Part shown: one piece after another, positions 45,969 through 55,693 of the stretch | How positions within the stretch are numbered: position 1 is the first letter of the stretch | How the letters are laid out: the number at the start of each line of letters is the position of its first letter | NCBI GenBank assembly: GCA_025359265.1 | Contig: JANYHB010000023.1 | Span: forward strand, 1-64,000 | DNA: 64,000 nucleotides | Direction: 5' to 3' | DNA from: Hyphomicrobiales bacterium | GTDB lineage: Bacteria > Pseudomonadota > Alphaproteobacteria > Rhizobiales > Aestuariivirgaceae | The notes under the pieces: generated by a model | What the model saw: only the letters and a program-made list of their open reading frames with translations | The model's database searches: none | Told to the model about the DNA's origin: nothing | Position numbers and translations under genes: made by a program

Positions 45969-46757
45969 ATGACAACGCCTACAGCAGGCTCACTCATATC
46001 CTTCAACCGCGTGCCACAAGTCACGGTAGATTTTTGGCTGGTGAAGCTGATGGCAGTGACGATGGGGGAAACGGCTGCCGACTATCTTGCGGTTAAAATG
46101 GGTTTGGGCCTTACCGGCACCTCATTGGTGATGGCAGGGGTTTTGGCTTTCGCCCTGGTGTTTCAGTTCGCCCAAAAACGCTATGTGCCCTCAGCTTATT
46201 GGCTTTCTGTGGTGCTGATCAGCATTGTGGGCACTTTGATCACCGATAACATGGTGGATAATTTCGGCATCAAATTGCAAACTACCACGGTGATTTTCGC
46301 CATTGCACTCACTGCCACGTTTGTGGCGTGGTTTGTGAAGGAGAAAACGCTTTCCATTCACTCGATTTTCACCAATTCACGGGAGGCTTATTATTGGCTG
46401 GCCATTTTGTTTACTTTTGCACTGGGCACGGCTTCAGGGGATTTGGTTGCCGAACAATTTCATCTGGGCTATCTGAGCGCAGGCGTGCTGTTTGGCTTGA
46501 TCATCGCCTCGCTTTGCATCGGTTATTTTTATCTCGGTCTCGACCCTATCCTGGGCTTTTGGCTGGTGTATATTTTTACGCGACCGCTGGGCGCTTCATT
46601 TGGCGATTTGCTTTCGCAGCCTAAGGAATACGGCGGCCTTGGTCTTGGCACCATCATCACCAGCGCCATCTTTCTGGCCGCCATTGTGGCCATTGTGTCT
46701 TATATGACGGTGGGCCACAGGGGCGAAGAAAGATTGGATTCATCGGCGGCCCAATAG
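45969..46757 (+). CDS. COG4705-type membrane protein with internal repeats
   Basis: 262 aa, about eight hydrophobic helices. Four similar segments contain G/T-x-x-x-D-N/L: TMGETAADYLAVKMGLG, GTLITDNMVDNFGI, GTASGDLVAEQFHLG and GASFGDLLSQPKEYGG, so the protein looks built from repeats of a two-helix unit. This matches the uncharacterised membrane-anchored family COG4705. Substrate unknown. Start at ATG 45969 (MTTPTAGS) since AGGA then has normal spacing; ATG 45960 overlaps the ribosome site. Paired with the small exported protein. Confidence 0.8.
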   Translation: MTTPTAGSLISFNRVPQVTVDFWLVKLMAVTMGETAADYLAVKMGLGLTGTSLVMAGVLAFALVFQFAQKRYVPSAYWLSVVLISIVGTLITDNMVDNFGIKLQTTTVIFAIALTATFVAWFVKEKTLSIHSIFTNSREAYYWLAILFTFALGTASGDLVAEQFHLGYLSAGVLFGLIIASLCIGYFYLGLDPILGFWLVYIFTRPLGASFGDLLSQPKEYGGLGLGTIITSAIFLAAIVAIVSYMTVGHRGEERLDSSAAQ

Positions 46758-46787
46758 AATCCGCGCTGTCGACATGCTAGACTTTAC

Positions 46788-46820
46788 AAAAAAGGGCAGG
46801 GTTGCGCCCGCCCCTTTTTA
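46788..46820. terminator. Bidirectional terminator
   Basis: AAAAAAGGGCAGGG pairs, with two mismatches, to CCCGCCCCTTTTT. It lies between the convergent COG4705 gene and the propeller gene and has A and T runs on the two sides, so it can serve both. Confidence 0.7.
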
Positions 46821-46835
46821 TCGCCGAAGCAGCGG

Positions 46836-47726
46836 TTATTTTAAATCCGCATCATCAATATGATAGGCGCTGATTTCATTTTCCAGCATGTGTGGCACGA
46901 TGGCTTGGTGGCCGTTTTCCATCACGTCAAGATCTGCGCTGCCGGGCTTCAAATCCAGAAGTACTTTGAACGAACCATCGCGCTTTATGTCGATGAGTTT
47001 GCCTTTGTTAAAATCGGTGACGAGGAAGCCACCATGATAATCGCGCTCTAGCCCATCAATATTGCCGACGGGGCGGCCATCACCCAAGTCTTTGTAGGCT
47101 TTGGTTTTGAGATCCACGGTGAAGAGATTGCCCAGTGTGTCGGTTGTGCCGTCATCATGCATGCCGCGGCCCCAGCCAGCGACCAGCAACTTGTTGCCGC
47201 GGATCACGCGTGCGCCGTTGACGTGCAGGTTATCTGGTGTGTTGTACCAAAGTTCCATTTTGCCTTTGCTGAGCTTCCAAATTGTGGATTTGGCGATGTC
47301 GGTTACATAGACATTGCCCTCAGCGTCAACCGCAGTGTCGTTCAAAAATACCGAGCCGGGCGCATCATATTTATGGGTAACAACGCCCTTGTTGGTGTCG
47401 ATTTCCACCAACTGGTCGATATCTGAAACCCACATTTTGGTGCCCTGCATCACAATGCCTTTGGGGCCGTTAAGGCCATCGATCCAATGTTGGGTGATCA
47501 TTTTGCCATCGCGAGACACTTTAGAAATAAAACCATTGCCATCTTTATCCAGTGGCCCGCCGTTAATGCTGCTTACATAAAACACGCCATGCGCCAAATC
47601 AAAATCCACGCTTTCGGGGTGCGAAAAGCCACCCAAGCGCCAAGTTTCTTTAACTTCGGCTTGCGCAGGCGCGGCCGCTCCAACCATCAATGCTGCGGCC
47701 ATTATACCCATTAGACGTAACTTCAT
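46836..47726 (-). CDS. Exported SMP-30/NHL-type beta-propeller protein
   Basis: 296 aa. Signal peptide (MKLRLMGIMAAALMVGAAAPAQA). Repeated blades: PESVDFDLAHGVFYVSSING, GPKGIVMQGTKMWVSDIDQL, TAVDAEGNVYVTDIAKSTIW and NIDGLERDYHGGFLVTDFNK. The conserved D/N positions at blade tops fit the SMP-30/gluconolactonase superfamily, but an enzyme activity cannot be assigned. Start ATG 47726 behind GAGAG. Monocistronic between mazG and the terminator. Confidence 0.8.
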   Translation of the reverse strand: MKLRLMGIMAAALMVGAAAPAQAEVKETWRLGGFSHPESVDFDLAHGVFYVSSINGGPLDKDGNGFISKVSRDGKMITQHWIDGLNGPKGIVMQGTKMWVSDIDQLVEIDTNKGVVTHKYDAPGSVFLNDTAVDAEGNVYVTDIAKSTIWKLSKGKMELWYNTPDNLHVNGARVIRGNKLLVAGWGRGMHDDGTTDTLGNLFTVDLKTKAYKDLGDGRPVGNIDGLERDYHGGFLVTDFNKGKLIDIKRDGSFKVLLDLKPGSADLDVMENGHQAIVPHMLENEISAYHIDDADLK

Positions 47727-47812
47727 TTCAATTCTCTCCCGTGTTGCCGTTTCATTTTGAAACACACGCGGATAATCGTGCAAGTTGTCAGCCTGATTGA
47801 TTAATTTAGGCG

Positions 47813-48604
47813 CTATCGCTCAGCCAGTTTGGCTTTATTCCACAGGGCGTCCATTTCTGTTAAATTTGAATCGACGGGTTCGCGGCCCTGTGTGGCAAGT
47901 TCGGATTCGATAAAGCCAAAGCGGCGGGTAAATTTCTCATTGGTGCTGCGCAGTGCGGACTCCGGGTCAATGCCCAAATGGCGGGCCACGTTGGCCAGAG
48001 CGAACAGCACGTCACCAAATTCTTCGGCTTTCTTCTCAGCGGGGGCGGAGCGGAGCTCGGCAATTTCCTCGGTGATTTTATCATAAACATTGTCGACAGA
48101 TGGCCAGTCAAAGCCAACTTTGGCCGCTTTGGCTTGCAGCTTCACGGCACGGGTTAATCCTGGCAGCGCCAAGGGCACGTTGCCCAAAACGCCTTGTCTG
48201 GGCTCGCTGCGCCGTTCTTTGGCCTTGTTAGCCTCCCAAAAGCCCGCCGACACACCCGCAGCACGGGCGGCTTCATCGCCGAACACATGCGGATGCCGGC
48301 GGATCATTTTGGTGACGATGGCCTCGATCACATCATCTAAAGTGAAAATGCCAAACTCGGCGGCAATTTGCGCGTGATAGACCGGCTGGAGCAACAAATC
48401 GCCCAGTTCGTCTTTCAGCGATGCCATATCGCGCTTTGAAATGGCGTCGGCCACCTCGTAGGCTTCCTCGATCGTATATGGCGCAATCGTTTCAAAGGAT
48501 TGCTCTAAGTCCCACGGGCAGCCAGTGTTGGGCGTGCGTAAGGCGGCCATGACTGATTTGAGGGTTTCAATGGAGCGGGGATCCATCTTGGTTGGATCAG
48601 ACAT
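47813..48604 (-). CDS. mazG: Nucleoside triphosphate pyrophosphohydrolase MazG
   Basis: 263 aa with two MazG domains. GCPWDLEQSFETIAPYTIEE then EEAYEVADAISKRDMASLKDE (EExxE...D metal motif) and a second EITEEIAELR motif. It hydrolyses NTPs to NMP and pyrophosphate, limiting ppGpp and damaged nucleotides. Length is as in E. coli. The 83-nt upstream region has two palindromes. Confidence 0.95.
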   Translation of the reverse strand: MSDPTKMDPRSIETLKSVMAALRTPNTGCPWDLEQSFETIAPYTIEEAYEVADAISKRDMASLKDELGDLLLQPVYHAQIAAEFGIFTLDDVIEAIVTKMIRRHPHVFGDEAARAAGVSAGFWEANKAKERRSEPRQGVLGNVPLALPGLTRAVKLQAKAAKVGFDWPSVDNVYDKITEEIAELRSAPAEKKAEEFGDVLFALANVARHLGIDPESALRSTNEKFTRRFGFIESELATQGREPVDSNLTEMDALWNKAKLAER

Positions 48605-48620
48605 GCTTATCCTTCATTCG

Positions 48621-48659
48621 CATAATATATATTATGGAATATAAATGATCTGGGATCAT
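48621..48659. promoter_or_regulatory. AT-rich palindromes upstream of mazG
   Basis: A 16-bp perfect palindrome CATAATATATATTATG (48621-48636) and an inverted repeat ATGATC-TGG-GATCAT (48645-48659) lie in the short, AT-rich gap between mazG and the MBL-fold gene. This gap must contain the mazG promoter; the palindromes could be operator sites. AT-rich palindromes also arise by chance. Confidence 0.4.
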
Positions 48660-48687
48660 GGTAATATAATCTGGCCCCATGAATGGC

Positions 48688-49488
48688 TTAGCCAGCATCG
48701 CTCACATCCAACACCAGGCCGTCATAGGCTGGCTCGGCGCCTTGTGGAAGCTCACGGCGCAGGGTTTCATAGTCTAAATCGATGTGCAGGTTGGTGATCA
48801 CGCTGCGCTTTGGTTTAAGCTCGGCAATTACTGCAAGCGTCTCAGCCAGCGAATAATGGCTGGGATGGGTTTTGATGCGCAGAGCGTCAATGATCAACAA
48901 ATCCAGGCTGTGTAGCGCTGCTTTGGCGGCATTCGGCAAGCCGTTGACGTCTGGCATGTAAGCGGCCTTGCCGAACCGAAAACAGAGGGCCTCAATCGAT
49001 CCATGGCGCACCGGGATTGGCAGTGCGGATATAACGCCGCCAGCGCCCTGCGCCACGACAGGCTCATACGGCGTGATCTCGTGCAAGTCTGCGATGGCCG
49101 GATAGTCGTTGGAACCAACAAAACAATAAGCAAAGCGACTCTCTAATGTGCGCACGGTATGTGCATCCGCATAAGTTGGCACAGGCTTCCCGCTCATCAG
49201 AAAAAATGGCCGGATGTCATCAAGCCCATGGGTGTGGTCAGCGTGATCGTGCGTAAACCAAAGGGCATCGAGATGTTGCACTTTTGCCGACAGCATTTGC
49301 TCACGCAAGTCGGGCGAAGTGTCAACCAGGACGTTGGTGGTTCCTGCTGCTGCCTGGCGTGATGCCAGGATGGAACAGCGCCGCCTGCGATTTTTGGGAT
49401 TGGTGGGATCACAGGCGCCCCAATCATTGCCCACACGTGGCACACCACCCGATGAGCCGCAGCCCAATATGGCCAAGGACAACGTCAT
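48688..49488 (-). CDS. MBL-fold metallo-hydrolase (PhnP-like)
   Basis: 266 aa. LGCGSSGGVPRVGNDWGACD at the start, the HxHxDH metal motif THDHADHTHG, and later VRHGS and ITNLHIDLDY. It belongs to the PhnP/YycJ-like branch of beta-lactamase-fold phosphodiesterases (cyclic phosphodiester or RNA/DNA ends); substrate unknown. Last gene of the dacA-tmk-holB-metG-tatD operon, overlapping tatD by 4 nt. Confidence 0.88.
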   Translation of the reverse strand: MTLSLAILGCGSSGGVPRVGNDWGACDPTNPKNRRRRCSILASRQAAAGTTNVLVDTSPDLREQMLSAKVQHLDALWFTHDHADHTHGLDDIRPFFLMSGKPVPTYADAHTVRTLESRFAYCFVGSNDYPAIADLHEITPYEPVVAQGAGGVISALPIPVRHGSIEALCFRFGKAAYMPDVNGLPNAAKAALHSLDLLIIDALRIKTHPSHYSLAETLAVIAELKPKRSVITNLHIDLDYETLRRELPQGAEPAYDGLVLDVSDAG

Positions 49489-50294
49489 GTGGCTTTGCGG
49501 AAAGTGGCTGGCACTCCCACCTTGTCAAACAGCCGGAAGAAATTGGCCGATGTGAGATAAGCCATTTCATCACGGCTGAGGCCGCGCAGAGCTGCCAGTT
49601 TCTCCAAGGTATGCACCACAAAGCCAGGCTCATTGTCTTTGCCGCGAAATGGCACCGGGGCCAGAAAGGGCGCGTCGGTTTCCACCAACAATCGATCTAC
49701 TGGAAGGGCCTTGGCTGTGGTGCGCAAATCCTCGGCGTTTTTGTAAGTGAGAATACCGGAGAATGAAACGCAAAGGCCTAAATCAATGCCCTTCTCTGCC
49801 AACCACTGTTGTGACGTAAAACAGTGCAGCACAGCCTTGAAAGCCCCTTTGGCCATTTCTTCTTCCAAAACCCGCGCCGTGTCTTCTTCAGCTTGGCGGG
49901 TGTGGATGACGAGTGGCAGTCCGGTTTCGCGTGCGGCGGCGATGTGGTTCTCAAATCCCTGCATCTGGGCATCTCGGGGGCTTAGATCGTAGTGATAGTC
50001 TAACCCTGCTTCGCCTATGCCCACCACTTTGGGATGTGCGGCAAGTTTCACCAGATCAGCCACCGTTACATCAAGCTCTTCATGGGCGTTATGGGGATGG
50101 GTGCCTACGGTGCAGAAAACATTTTCGTGCGCTTCAGCGATAGCGAGCAGGCGCGGGAAGTTCTTGACGCGACTGCTGATGGAAAGCATCAGGCCAACGT
50201 CCTGCTCTTTGGCACGTGCCAAAACGGCAGGCAATTGATCAGCCAGTCCGTCGTAATCCAAGTGGCAATGGCTATCGACAATCAGCTCTCTCAT
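49485..50294 (-). CDS. tatD: TatD-family metal-dependent hydrolase
   Basis: 269 aa TIM-barrel. [11 protein letters not shown] (His-x-His metal site), [37 protein letters not shown] and [13 protein letters not shown] are diagnostic. TatD proteins are 3'-5' exonucleases or D-aminoacyl-tRNA-related hydrolases, cytoplasmic. Overlaps metG by 4 nt and the MBL gene by 4 nt. Confidence 0.94.
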   Translation of the reverse strand: MRELIVDSHCHLDYDGLADQLPAVLARAKEQDVGLMLSISSRVKNFPRLLAIAEAHENVFCTVGTHPHNAHEELDVTVADLVKLAAHPKVVGIGEAGLDYHYDLSPRDAQMQGFENHIAAARETGLPLVIHTRQAEEDTARVLEEEMAKGAFKAVLHCFTSQQWLAEKGIDLGLCVSFSGILTYKNAEDLRTTAKALPVDRLLVETDAPFLAPVPFRGKDNEPGFVVHTLEKLAALRGLSRDEMAYLTSANFFRLFDKVGVPATFRKAT

Positions 50295-51835
50295 GCCTTT
50301 AGCGCTTCCTCAACATAGCGGGGGAAGATGGGTTGCGGCGCAGGCAGCGGTGTGCCGGGGGTTAAGCGCTTTCCGTAATGCGAGAAGTCACGCTCGGCTT
50401 CGGGCACCGCCAAGGCGTCCAACAATTTGGCGGCTGATTGCGGTATATAGGGTTGAACCAACAATCCAATCATGCGCAGCACTTCCGCGGTGACGTAAAG
50501 TACCGTTGCCATTTTATCAGGATCGGTTTTCTTCAACGCCCAGGGCGCTTCACCAGCGAAATAGCGGTTGGCTTCCGCCACAGTTTTCCAAATGACATCC
50601 ATGGCCTTTGAAATGGCGGTGGCTGCATGATGGGTGCGCACTTCGGCCAACATGGCATCGGCCTGAGCCAGCATGGCTTTGTCGTTGTCACTGAGCGGGC
50701 CGAACGGTGGAACAGTTGCGTTGCAATTTTTATTGACCATCGACAACGAGCGCTGCGCCAGATTGCCCAGATCGTTGGCCAGATCAGCGTTCATCCGGCC
50801 CACAATTGTTTCGTGGGTGAAACTTCCATCGGAACCAAATGGCACTTCGCGCATCATGAAATAGCGGACCTGGTCCAAGCCATAGCGTTCAATCAAATCC
50901 ACATGGCTAATGACGTTGCCCGTGGATTTCGACATTTTCTCCCCCTTGTTGAAGAAGAAACCATGAACGGCAATCTGTTTGGGCAAGGGCAGCTTGGCCG
51001 ACATCAGGAAGGCTGGCCAATAGATGCAATGAAAGCGCCAAATGTCTTTGCCGATCACATGGGCGGCGGCGGGCCAGTAGTGCGCCTTGGGCGACGTTGC
51101 ATCGGGAAAGCCGGTGGCAGTGATATAGTTGGTGAGCGCATCCACCCAAACATACATCACATGCTGGGGATGGTTGGGCACCGGAATGCCCCAATCGAAA
51201 GTGGTGCGGCTGACGGAAAAATCCTTCAACCCGCGATTTACAAAAGCCAGCGTTTCATTACGAAATTGCTCTGGCATAATAAAATGTGGATTGGCAGCAT
51301 AGTATGCCAGAAGCGGCTTTTCATAGGCCGATAAGCGGAATAAATAATTCTCTTCTTCCACCCATTCCACCAGTGTGCCGGTGGCAATCGCGAAGCGTCT
51401 ACTATCGCGTTCCTCGGTGTCGGCTTCGATGTAGTAAGCCTCATCTCGCACCGAATACCAGCCAGCATATTTGGCCAAATAAATATCGCCATTGGCCTCC
51501 ATGCGTTGCCACATTTCAGAGGCCGCGGCTTGGTGGCGCAGTGATGTGGTGCGAATGATATCATCGGCGCGCGCATTCAACTGCGTGCCCATTTCTTCGA
51601 ACAGCGCCGCCGTGCGATCTGCCAACTGTTGGGGAGTGATGCCTTCACGGGCTGCCGTTTGCTGCATTTTTTGGCCATGCTCATCCATGCCAGTGATGAA
51701 CAATACATCCTTGCCATCCAACCTTGCAAAACGAGCCATCACGTCCGTGGCAATACGCTCATAGGCGTGGCCGATATGAGGTGCACCGTTGGCATAAGGA
51801 ATCGCGGTGGAGATGAGATATGGCTGCTTCGACAT
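50291..51835 (-). CDS. metG: Methionyl-tRNA synthetase
   Basis: 514 aa class I synthetase. HIGH motif is [10 protein letters not shown] (residues ~19-28), KMSKS is in [10 protein letters not shown] (~300-310). This is the short form without the four-Cys zinc knuckle pairs (Cys-poor insert) or the C-terminal EMAP domain, as is usual in alphaproteobacteria. Start [20 protein letters not shown]. Part of the dacA-to-MBL operon, 20 nt after holB. Confidence 0.97.
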   Translation of the reverse strand: MSKQPYLISTAIPYANGAPHIGHAYERIATDVMARFARLDGKDVLFITGMDEHGQKMQQTAAREGITPQQLADRTAALFEEMGTQLNARADDIIRTTSLRHQAAASEMWQRMEANGDIYLAKYAGWYSVRDEAYYIEADTEERDSRRFAIATGTLVEWVEEENYLFRLSAYEKPLLAYYAANPHFIMPEQFRNETLAFVNRGLKDFSVSRTTFDWGIPVPNHPQHVMYVWVDALTNYITATGFPDATSPKAHYWPAAAHVIGKDIWRFHCIYWPAFLMSAKLPLPKQIAVHGFFFNKGEKMSKSTGNVISHVDLIERYGLDQVRYFMMREVPFGSDGSFTHETIVGRMNADLANDLGNLAQRSLSMVNKNCNATVPPFGPLSDNDKAMLAQADAMLAEVRTHHAATAISKAMDVIWKTVAEANRYFAGEAPWALKKTDPDKMATVLYVTAEVLRMIGLLVQPYIPQSAAKLLDALAVPEAERDFSHYGKRLTPGTPLPAPQPIFPRYVEEALKA

Positions 51836-51855
51836 AGGCAGCTATTGCCCCGAAT

Positions 51856-52830
51856 TCAGGAAGCCTTCAAGGCATCATTGACGAGGGCGAGCTGTGACAA
51901 AACGGCGGATTTGCGGTCTAGGTTGAAGCCCTGGGTGATGCGGGTGTGTTCAGACAGCGCAACGTGTGCGGCAGCCAGATGTGGGCTGGCTTGTGCCTTG
52001 GCCAATGTGGCCACCCAGTCTTGCAGCATTTCGGTGAAAATTGAAAACTCTTCCGGCCCCACGCCACGGCCCGAAAACTGATTTGCAATGGTCAGAAGTT
52101 GCGACGATTTGGGTTTGCTGAGTTGCGCAAACGTGCCGAAAGCATTGGCTCCGAGTGAACCGAGCAGTGCCAAGGCCCGGCCCGGGCTGCCCCCAGATTT
52201 GGCGACAGCTTGAAATGTTTCCTCCTTTTTTGGATTTGCATCAGGTGGCAAGCTGTTGATTACATGAGCGCAATCAGATTGCGTCAAGCGCTCCAAAGCA
52301 AGCCGGATGCAGCGGGATCTGAGGGTTCGCAATAACTTTCCGGGTTGGTGGCTGATCAGTAACATTAAAACCTTTGGCGGCGGTTCTTCCACCAATTTGA
52401 GAAGGGCATTGGCGCTTTCGGCGTTCAAATCATCAGCCGCGTCAATGATTACCACGCGCCAGCTGCCGCTGGCTGTGCGGGCCAAAAAGCCAGACAGGCT
52501 GCGCGCATCCTCAACTGAGATTTCCGCCTTCAACTTGCGCGGCTTGCCGTCGTTGAGTTGGCGTTCCAAAACAAACAGATCAGGGTGTGCGCGGCTCTCA
52601 ATCCAGCGACGGTTTTGATTGGCATCACCACCCATTGCGGCTGCCCCCATTTGATAAGCGAATGTCGCTTTGCCGATACCCATTGGCCCATGCAGCAACC
52701 AAGCGTGATGGGGTTTGCCCGAAGCCAGAGCTTTTCGAAATTGTGCAGCCGCCGTGTCTTGGCCAATCAGGGTTTTGGCATAGCGTGGATGCCACGGCAC
52801 TTCGCGCTTATCTTCGTGTGCTTCAACCAT
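51856..52830 (-). CDS. holB: DNA polymerase III delta' subunit
   Basis: 324 aa clamp-loader protein. AAA+ core: HPRYAKTLIGQDTAAAQFRK, Walker A HGPMGIGKAT, and VVIIDAADDLNAESANALLK then LEEPPPKVLMLLISHQPG (sensor 1 region). The ATG 52830 (MVEAHEDK) overlaps the tmk stop by 8 nt. The tmk-holB pair is conserved in many bacteria. Confidence 0.92.
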   Translation of the reverse strand: MVEAHEDKREVPWHPRYAKTLIGQDTAAAQFRKALASGKPHHAWLLHGPMGIGKATFAYQMGAAAMGGDANQNRRWIESRAHPDLFVLERQLNDGKPRKLKAEISVEDARSLSGFLARTASGSWRVVIIDAADDLNAESANALLKLVEEPPPKVLMLLISHQPGKLLRTLRSRCIRLALERLTQSDCAHVINSLPPDANPKKEETFQAVAKSGGSPGRALALLGSLGANAFGTFAQLSKPKSSQLLTIANQFSGRGVGPEEFSIFTEMLQDWVATLAKAQASPHLAAAHVALSEHTRITQGFNLDRKSAVLSQLALVNDALKAS

Positions 52831-53446
52831 TGAGCTTGGCCCAGATGCGCGCTGCCACTTGTTCGGCAGGGCCATTTGCATCTATGAGGTGACATCGATT
52901 TGGGTGGCGCTTAGCGAGTTCGGCAAAACCCTGGCGCACTTTTTGGTGGAAGGCAGGGCCTTTGAGTTCATAGCGATCAGCGCGCGTGCCTGATGATTGA
53001 TTGCCGTTGCGCGACGCGGCGCGGCTCATGGCAAGTTGCGCTTCAATATCCAAGATGAAAGTGAATTTGGGCGTTGTGTCACCAGCCAGAGCACGGACGA
53101 GCTCAGCGAACAGAGACTCGCGTGCGTTGCCGGCCACACATTGGTAAACGTAGCTGCTGTCTACGAACCGATCGCAGATCACTATTTTGTTGGCCACTAA
53201 CGCGGGAACGATAACATTTCGCACGTGTGAGCCGCGCGCGGCAAAATTTAATAGAAGTTCTTCATTTGCCGTCCAGCGGGCCACATCGCCAGACACCAGC
53301 AGATTGCGCAGAGCCTCGGCGTCTGGCGTTCCACCGGGTTCGCGGGTGGTGACCACAACTTTGCCTTCAGCCCGCAACCGCTCTGCCAGCAGTTTCACCT
53401 GGGTGGATTTGCCGGTGCCTTCACCGCCTTCAAAGGTGATGAACAT
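52823..53446 (-). CDS. tmk: Thymidylate kinase
   Basis: 207 aa. P-loop MFITFEGGEGTGKSTQVKLL; the DR(F/Y) motif is ICDRFVDSSYVYQ; lid region SRAASRNGNQ. It phosphorylates dTMP. Start ATG 53446 (MFITFEGG) shares one base with the TGA of dacA (TGATG). Overlaps holB by 8 nt. Confidence 0.96.
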   Translation of the reverse strand: MFITFEGGEGTGKSTQVKLLAERLRAEGKVVVTTREPGGTPDAEALRNLLVSGDVARWTANEELLLNFAARGSHVRNVIVPALVANKIVICDRFVDSSYVYQCVAGNARESLFAELVRALAGDTTPKFTFILDIEAQLAMSRAASRNGNQSSGTRADRYELKGPAFHQKVRQGFAELAKRHPNRCHLIDANGPAEQVAARIWAKLNG

Positions 53447-54606
53447 CAGCCGCCAAACAACATGATTAAAGTGCTGTCTGCGGCCTTCTTCCACATCGAT
53501 GGCGTGGCGCTGACACTCGCAGCAGTTTGCACCGGGGTTTCCGCGACGGGCTTGCCATCCACATACACTTTTAAAGTTCCGATGTTTTCGCCGGCTTTTA
53601 CCGGGGCCATCAATGGGCCTTTATAACTCAGTCGAAGTTCAGCCTTTTCTTGTTCAAACGGGGCCAGAGACACGCGAAAAATTTCCGGAACAGACAGGTT
53701 TACCCAGCGTTCATCACCGCCCCACACCCGCACTTTTGCAACCACATCGCCAGCATCGAAAAGATTGATGGAGCGAAATTGGCTAAACCCATAATCCAAC
53801 AGCTTTTGAGCTTCGGCCCGGCGCTTTTCCGAAGACTCCACACCCGCAATGACCATGATCAACCGTCTGCCGCCACGCATTGCCGAGCCAACCAGTCCAT
53901 AACCTGCTTCTTTGGTGTAACCCGTTTTCATGCCGTCTGCACCGGAATAATCCTTCAACAGTGGATTGCGATTTTGTTGGGTGATCTTGCTCCAGGTAAA
54001 TTGTGGTTCCGAATAAATTTTGTAATTCTCTGGATAGGTTTGAATGATGTAACGTGCCAGCAGCGACAGATCACGCACGCTCATGCGCTGGCCGGGGTCT
54101 GGCAGCCCGCTGGCATTCGCGAAAGTTGAATTCTTAAGGCCGAGTTCTTGTGCTCTGCTCATCATGCGCTGGGCAAAGGCCGCCTCTGTGCCCGCAATGC
54201 TTTCTGCAAGCGCAATGCAGGCATCATTCGCGGATTGAATAATGGCGGCGTGCAACAGATTATCAACGCTGACTTTGGAATTGGGCAAGGCAAACATTGT
54301 GGAACTGCCACCATCGGCTCCGCCGCGCTTAACGGCATCTGCACTGACAAGAACGTCTTGATCGAGCCTCAAGTCTCCGCGTTTGAGCATATCAAACACA
54401 ATCACTTGCGTCATGAGCTTGCTCATCGAAGCTGGAGGCACTGCCGTGTCAGCGTCTTTTTCAAAAAACACAAAACCAGATTTGGCATCAATCAAAATTG
54501 CATTTTTAGCGAGAGTATCAAATGCAGTTGCGTTGCCTTCGCATTGGGCGATCACGCTGTTCATCATAAAGGCCGCAATCAGCAGCATCATACGGAAGGG
54601 TTGCAT
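53446..54606 (-). CDS. dacA: D-alanyl-D-alanine carboxypeptidase (PBP5-like)
   Basis: 386 aa periplasmic low-mass PBP. Signal peptide (MMLLIAAFMMNSVIAQC). SxxK is S60-M-S-K63, SxN is SAND (~120), KTG is KTGYT (~215). A C-terminal PBP5-type beta-rich domain follows (VWGGDERWVNLSVPE...), with a final hydrophobic segment. It trims pentapeptides of peptidoglycan. Start ATG 54606 (MQPFRMM). First gene of the minus-strand operon ending at 48688. Confidence 0.92.
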   Translation of the reverse strand: MQPFRMMLLIAAFMMNSVIAQCEGNATAFDTLAKNAILIDAKSGFVFFEKDADTAVPPASMSKLMTQVIVFDMLKRGDLRLDQDVLVSADAVKRGGADGGSSTMFALPNSKVSVDNLLHAAIIQSANDACIALAESIAGTEAAFAQRMMSRAQELGLKNSTFANASGLPDPGQRMSVRDLSLLARYIIQTYPENYKIYSEPQFTWSKITQQNRNPLLKDYSGADGMKTGYTKEAGYGLVGSAMRGGRRLIMVIAGVESSEKRRAEAQKLLDYGFSQFRSINLFDAGDVVAKVRVWGGDERWVNLSVPEIFRVSLAPFEQEKAELRLSYKGPLMAPVKAGENIGTLKVYVDGKPVAETPVQTAASVSATPSMWKKAADSTLIMLFGG

Positions 54607-54712
54607 CGGCTTATTGTAGAACAACTTCAACACAAGTTGAAGACCTTTGCGCTGGTGCCCGCACTGTATTGCCTGGCGCAATTGCAATAAGCTGTGCACT
54701 GAGGAGAATCAC

Positions 54713-55693
54713 ATGCAAACATTGAACTTAGGCCCATCAGTCATTAAGCAAATTGATCCACGACGGTGGATTTTTCCGGTGCTCATTTTTGTTTTGCTTG
54801 CTTTGGCGCTTTCGGATTGCTTCTTCACAATCGACCAAACAGAACTTGGCAATGTTCGGCGTTTCGGCACAGTGATCTATCCAAAAACCCAGCCGTTGGG
54901 CCCCGGTTTGCATTTCAAACTGCCGTTTATTGACAAGGCCGACAAATTGCGGATTACCCTGCAAACACTGCATATTCCGGCCTTTGATGTGTTGACCGTG
55001 GATAACCAAAGAGTTTCGATTGAAGAAAACTTCAACTACACAATCTCCCCCACACAAGCCTATCACGTAATGTATGAAGTGGGGCGGGCTGGAAACACGG
55101 ACATTGAGGAACAACTTATACCGGTGACGCATGACCGTACGGCGCGCGTGTTTGCGGTTCAAAATATGGTGAATGTGAACATCAACCGTGAAGTGATCCA
55201 GGCGCAAGTGGAAAAGGATATTACCACTTCGGCAGAAAACCTGTTTGGGATCTCGGCGCATAGTTTGCAAATTGCCAGCATCAAGCCTTCTGAAAACTTC
55301 ATGCGTTCAATTGATGAGGCTACAATGGCAAAGAATGGCGCGATAGCCGCTGAAAACCAGTTGCGCACCAAGCAGTTTGAAGCGCAACAAGTGGCTGCCA
55401 CAGCCAAAGGTGCGGCTGATGCGGCCATTGAACAAGCCCGCGGCCAGGCGCAATCCACCAAAGTAAACGCCGAAGCGAACAAGGAAAAGTTGGAGTTGGA
55501 GGGTGCGGGCTTAAAAGCCAACTTGGAGGCGCAAATGGCCCCGTTTGGCGGCCCGGATAAGTATGTGCTTTATTTACAGGCCAAGGCTGCGTTGAATTGG
55601 AATGGCCAAACGCCACAGATCATGACGTCTGGCGGTGGTTCTGCGACCAATTTAATTTTACCCCTGCCCGCGTTGGCTTTGCCCAAGCAATAA
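54713..55693 (+). CDS. SPFH/prohibitin-domain membrane protein (HflC-like)
   Basis: 326 aa. One N-terminal membrane helix (WIFPVLIFVLLALALSDCFF), an SPFH domain (GTVIYPKTQPLGPGLHFKLP; LTVDNQRVSIEENFNYTISP) and a long coiled-coil (ENQLRTKQFEAQQVAATAKG). HflC in E. coli works with HflK to modulate FtsH; here no HflK gene is adjacent, so it may be a stand-alone prohibitin/stomatin-like scaffold. ATG 54713 behind GAGGAGA. Stop is directly beside the convergent ung stop. Confidence 0.85.
   Translation: MQTLNLGPSVIKQIDPRRWIFPVLIFVLLALALSDCFFTIDQTELGNVRRFGTVIYPKTQPLGPGLHFKLPFIDKADKLRITLQTLHIPAFDVLTVDNQRVSIEENFNYTISPTQAYHVMYEVGRAGNTDIEEQLIPVTHDRTARVFAVQNMVNVNINREVIQAQVEKDITTSAENLFGISAHSLQIASIKPSENFMRSIDEATMAKNGAIAAENQLRTKQFEAQQVAATAKGAADAAIEQARGQAQSTKVNAEANKEKLELEGAGLKANLEAQMAPFGGPDKYVLYLQAKAALNWNGQTPQIMTSGGGSATNLILPLPALALPKQ

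Noticed and set aside
41661-55693. Linking hfq, hflX and the HflC-like gene as one hfl cluster
   Set aside because: The SPFH gene lies 11 kb away on another transcription unit and lacks HflK; only hfq-hflX is a true pair.
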